Below, one piece after another: positions 60,963 through 64,000 of a DNA stretch of 64,000 bases. Origin of the DNA: Azophilus sp965220425 (GTDB taxonomy: Bacteria; Pseudomonadota; Gammaproteobacteria; Pseudomonadales; Azotimanducaceae); the NCBI GenBank assembly GCA_965220425.1, contig OZ244830.1, forward strand, positions 3,782,001 through 3,846,000, written 5' to 3'. Made by a program: the position numbers and the translations under genes. The stretch's first letter is position 1; each line of letters begins with the position of its first letter. The notes under the pieces are model-generated. The model saw only the letters and a list, made by a program, of their open reading frames with translations, ran no database searches and was not told the origin of the DNA.

Positions 60963-61425
60963 TCAGACGACCGCCTGGTGCGTGCCCCCGGCTGAGGAGG
61001 CGATTCCCAAGGCATCGAGGATGGCCTGTTGCCGCGGTTCCGGGCGCGTCGCCTTGCGCACATGCAGGGTGCGTCCGTCGGCGCGCTTGAACGTCGCGGT
61101 CACGCGCTGACGTCCGCCGAGTAGCCGCTTGAGCGTCGTCCAGCTCGCCGTGCGCAGGGCCGCGTTGATGCCCGGGGAGGAGAGCAACTCCACCAGCCCC
61201 AAGCGCTCGACCGCCCATAGCCCCACCTGCTCGACGCCCACACTGCGCGGGCGCGTCAACTCAAGCGACGCCACATCCACCGTGACCCGTTCGCGCACCG
61301 CTTCAGCGTCCCCCGCCCGGCCGCGGGCCAGCAGTTGCGCGGCGATCCGTTGCGCTTCTTCCTCGACGCTGGCCAGCGTATCGTCGATGAGCGGCGCCTG
61401 GCCGTTCAGGATCTCGTCGATGCGC
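60963..61425 (-). pseudogene. IS1634-like transposase with large internal deletion
   Basis: An N-terminal part (VEEEAQRIAAQLLARG, VDVASLELTRPRSVGVEQVG, LWAVERLGLVELLSSPGINA) is joined directly to the C-terminal end (LLGGRQRVTATFKRADGRTL, HVRKATRPEPRQQAILDALG). The DDE catalytic core expected between them is gone: about 150 residues remain from some 500. The family call is from remembered motifs. The flank 61426-61650 shows no gene. Confidence 0.72.
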
Positions 61426-61658
61426 CGGCACTACATCGACCGATCCGCTCCATCGAACACCGGAAATTAATGGGTTACTACGACAAAATTCGTCGATCGG
61501 GGCAAAATCACGGGGATGTTGGTAAAGATGGGTTAAGACTTGATCATTTCACGGCGGTGATGACCCAAAGCGATCAGCACGAGCGCCACGCTCGATGGTG
61601 ACGCGAATGAAAACGTTCAGAAGGCTGCAGTATATATACTGACCTCTTCTCGTCGCAG

Positions 61659-61791
61659 GTAACCGTTCGGCCGTCCCGTGGAATCTGCCGGCAGCGATGT
61701 GCTTCGGTGTCTGTAGCCAGGCAAATCCGTTGTGAAACGGGCGTCATCGCCTTGGTACGCCCATTCCATCACGGCTTGTACGAACGGTTAC
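61659..61791. mobile_element. Miniature inverted-repeat element, 133 bp, with 8-bp target duplication
   Basis: GTAACCGTTCG (61659-61669) is inverted at 61781-61791. Both ends are flanked by CGTCGCAG (61651-61658 and 61792-61799), a perfect 8-bp direct repeat. An 8-bp duplication with ends starting GTAA fits IS66-type transposition, but the family assignment is inference. The interior is non-coding. Confidence 0.8.
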
Positions 61792-61955
61792 CGTCGCAGG
61801 GATACATGATCAGGTTCATGCGCATGTATTTTCCTGTGTAACGCGTTGTTTTTATTGATCGGAGATTCTTCCAACTGAAGTGGAACCTCCAGGAAATCAG
61901 GTAACTTGACAGTGCCCTCCTGCAGCATCCAAGCTGACCATATCGGGAGACGGCC

Positions 61956-62672
61956 ATGCAGATTCGGAAATTTCTGGCGCCAGGCGTGCTTGGCTTCTCG
62001 CTGAAAAATACTGTGCACGGGCTCATCGACAAGGTCACCGGCGCACCGCCGCGGCCGGTACGCGCTGCCGAGTACGTCGCGGCGCACGCCATACGCGGTG
62101 ACCCGGAAAACGTGCTGCGCACCATCGACCGGTTTGCACGGGAGGAGCGTTGGCTGATGAACGTGGGACCGGAAAAGGGTCCTCTCGTTGCAGAAATGGC
62201 GGCCCGCTTGCCGCCCGAGGCGCGCGTTCTGGAACTGGGCGCGTATTGTGGCTACTCGTCGATCATGCTCGCGAATGCGCTTGGACCCCAAGCGCGCGTC
62301 ACCTCCGTAGAGATCAACGAGACCTTCGTCGAAAGCGCGCGTGCAAACGTTGAAGTGGCTGGGCTCAGCGACCGGATCACCTTCCTCCACGGTCCATCGA
62401 CCAAGGTTCTGGCTACCTTGCAAGGGCGCTTCGACCTGGTGTTTCTCGATCATTGGAAGAACTTGTACAAAACCGATCTCCTGATGATGGAGGAGAGAGG
62501 TCTCGTCGGCGCCGGCACGATCGTCGTGGCGGACAACGTTGGCGAGTTTTTCGACCCCGACGAGTACCTGCGTTACGTGCGCACATCCAAGCGCTACGAC
62601 AGTGAGCACCGCGCCGCAAACATCGAGTACACGAACATTGCCGACGCGGTGGAAATTTCAGTGCATCGCTGA
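61956..62672 (+). CDS. Catechol O-methyltransferase-like SAM-dependent O-methyltransferase
   Basis: 238 residues from ATG at 61956. RWLMNVGPEKGPLVAEMAAR, VLELGAYCGYSSIMLANALG, VTSVEINETFVESARANVEV and LVFLDHWKNLYKTDLLMMEE follow mammalian COMT closely (MNVGDxKG, LELGAYCGYS, FLDHWKxxY); the Mg2+ ligands are expected at Asp in FLDHW and in VADNV. It would methylate a catechol-type substrate. The upstream stretch to 61800 carries no gene; downstream is a GST fragment. Confidence 0.87.
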   Translation: MQIRKFLAPGVLGFSLKNTVHGLIDKVTGAPPRPVRAAEYVAAHAIRGDPENVLRTIDRFAREERWLMNVGPEKGPLVAEMAARLPPEARVLELGAYCGYSSIMLANALGPQARVTSVEINETFVESARANVEVAGLSDRITFLHGPSTKVLATLQGRFDLVFLDHWKNLYKTDLLMMEERGLVGAGTIVVADNVGEFFDPDEYLRYVRTSKRYDSEHRAANIEYTNIADAVEISVHR

Positions 62673-62785
62673 CGGAGCCAGGGGATCGATATTCCGCGCC
62701 GATCAACGCGCGGCGATAGCGACCCGACGCCGGCAGAGGCTACCGACATCGCCAACCGGGCACGCGGCGCCCAGGGAGAACCGTT

Positions 62786-62992
62786 ATGAATCTGAGCGAA
62801 CTGGTCGAAACAGCCAACGAGCTATTCACCAGCGCCTATCGAAACAAGGTGGTCAACGGCAAAGCCGGCAGCAAGCCGCGTTTCGAGCGGTACCATGCCG
62901 CACCCTCGCTGTGCTCGATGCAGGTGCGCACCGTGCTGGCGGAGAAGCAGGCACACTACCGATCGCACGACCTGAACCTGCGGGGTGCGAAT
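62786..62992 (+). pseudogene. Glutathione S-transferase-like, N-terminal fragment
   Basis: MNLSELVETANELFTSAYRN is followed by RFERYHAAPSLCSMQVRTVL and AEKQAHYRSHDLNLRG, the start of a thioredoxin-fold GST domain (SxCSxxVRxxLxEK). After about 62992 the frame continues but without GST homology. About 65 of some 220 residues remain. Confidence 0.65.
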
Positions 62993-63209
62993 TCCTTTTC
63001 AAGCCGCATTTGGGGGGAGTTGATTGGGAATTCGCAACCCACGGGTCGCAGGCCCGGATCTCATTACTCTGCTGAGCAAGGAATTGACGCCAGTCCGGCG
63101 AGGGTGTTCCGCGATAGGGCCGCCGCATGTACCTGGCGAGTGTCCGGTGCAATTTGCTCTCACCATCCATTGGAGCCGATGGCGTACAGATAACGGAGTG
63201 CTGTTGAGG

Positions 63210-64000
63210 TTACTCGGGCAGCGTAACGCGTCCCAAGGTATTTGCATCGGTTCCGAACCAGATGGCGTTGCTCGCCGGGTCATGAGTCATATGGCGCACC
63301 GTGCCGCCGCCGCTGCCGATGGGCACGGCGCCGAGGAAACCTGGCAGGGCGGGATCGAAGCCGCTGAACAAATTGGGTTGCGGGCCGGTTTGCACAAACC
63401 AGATCCGGTCCCGGCCGTCCGCCGCCATGGCGTAGGGACGGCTGTCGGTGCCTGAGGGCACCTGCCATTCGGTAATTTCGCCACTGCCGGGATTCACGCG
63501 CCCGAGATATCCTTCGGCGTAGTCGACGTACCACACCAGGTCGTCGGAGGTAATCGCCAGGCGACGCGGCCGGGCGCCAACGCGTGGCAGCGCCACTTCT
63601 TCGAGCGTCAATGCCGCCGGGTCGATGCGAGCCAGCTTGTTGGCGCCGAACAAGGCCACCCAGACCTCGCCCCTGCTGTTCAGCTCGATGCCGTAAGGGC
63701 GAGATCCTCGCGTCGGGACCCGGATGAGATGCACCTCGTCCGTTGCCGTTTCCAGCTTGCCGACGAAGTTGCCGCCCTGGACGGTAAACCAGATATCGCC
63801 GTTGGCATCCATGATCAGCGTGTGCGGATCGCGCGCTGCCGCATCCGGCATGGATATCTTGTGAATGGCGCCGGTCGCCGGGTTCAGGCGGCCGATGTGG
63901 GCTGCGCGATTGCCCGCGTACCAAATATCGCCATGGGCGACGATCAGGTTGTGAGGACCGGCGCCCGCCGCCAGTGGCCACTTCCGAAAGGTTCCCTCGA
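63210..64000 (-). CDS. Virginiamycin-B-lyase-like (NHL/beta-propeller) protein, 5' end outside window
   Basis: The frame is open to the right edge and ends at 63210. Repeated propeller blades each carry a D-x-(I/V)-W-(F/Y) motif: HGDIWYAGNRAAHIGRLNPA, NGDIWFTVQGGNFVGKLETA, RGEVWVALFGANKLARIDPA, DDLVWYVDYAEGYLGRVNPG, RDRIWFVQTGPQPNLF, SNAIWFGTDANTLGRVTLPE. This is the streptogramin lyase (Vgb) fold, and such proteins are often annotated as lyases without proof. The Vgb catalytic His and Glu cannot be judged from the part shown. The Met at 63851 is internal. Confidence 0.85.
   Translation of the reverse strand, partial: EGTFRKWPLAAGAGPHNLIVAHGDIWYAGNRAAHIGRLNPATGAIHKISMPDAAARDPHTLIMDANGDIWFTVQGGNFVGKLETATDEVHLIRVPTRGSRPYGIELNSRGEVWVALFGANKLARIDPAALTLEEVALPRVGARPRRLAITSDDLVWYVDYAEGYLGRVNPGSGEITEWQVPSGTDSRPYAMAADGRDRIWFVQTGPQPNLFSGFDPALPGFLGAVPIGSGGGTVRHMTHDPASNAIWFGTDANTLGRVTLPE

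Overview
The window looks like a chromosomal segment of an uncultured, high-GC Gammaproteobacterium. Pointers are a bacterial glutaminyl-tRNA synthetase, a YbgA-like DUF523/DUF1722 protein, MlaA/MlaC/HpnN-type lipid transport proteins, a TRAP transporter, a TonB receptor and LeuCD. A complete-looking coenzyme F420 cassette is unusual for this phylum. I could not run a taxonomic search, so the assignment is inference.

Layout. 1-10.9 kb is a rearranged mobile region: the end of a DUF4143 ATPase, an IS91-like transposase tail, a pair of overlapping AAA-type ATPase genes, an RHS/YD-repeat gene with a secreted partner, and a 1305-bp direct duplication (4161-5465 and 9627-10931). A 274-bp IS91-like end occurs three times, each time at a breakpoint. 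11-24.5 kb carries ordinary metabolic and housekeeping genes (crotonase, glycerophosphodiester phosphodiesterase, CinA-like, TraB-like, short-chain dehydrogenases, glnS, transglutaminase-like, YbgA-like, YjbQ) with decaying genes between them. 24.9-34.7 kb holds a sulfatase-type transferase and a seven-gene operon in which every junction overlaps: tatT-dctPQM-mlaC-mlaA-hpnN. It joins a TRAP transporter of the TatT class to Mla/hopanoid-type lipid carriers and is the most coherent candidate for an undescribed system here. 34.9-37.4 kb has a hydrolase and cyclopropane fatty acid synthase.

37.6-47.3 kb is an accessory island opened by a broken P4-type integrase. It carries a caspase-like protein, a PGN_0703-type nuclease, a membrane-anchored Mrr-type nuclease with a zinc finger, another PD-(D/E)XK-type protein, unknown genes, two miniature inverted-repeat elements, a hairpin-rich repeat tract and a leader sequence reused in front of two different genes. 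It reads as a defence island in decay. 47.5-51.6 kb is the F420 cassette (npdG-cofE-cofD-cofC) divergent from an F420-type luciferase-like oxidoreductase. 51.7-64 kb has a TonB receptor, an acyl-CoA dehydrogenase/MaoC pair, a Phd/VapC module with a perfect operator palindrome, leuCD, and a stretch of gene fragments and IS remnants ending in a virginiamycin-B-lyase-like protein that runs off the window.

Short interspersed repeats are prominent: family R1 (seven copies, 13.3-30.3 kb), family R2 (three copies, about 240-290 bp) and three further miniature inverted-repeat elements. Several R1 copies have supplied the present start codons or N-termini of neighbouring genes. I saw no CRISPR array, rRNA or convincing tRNA.
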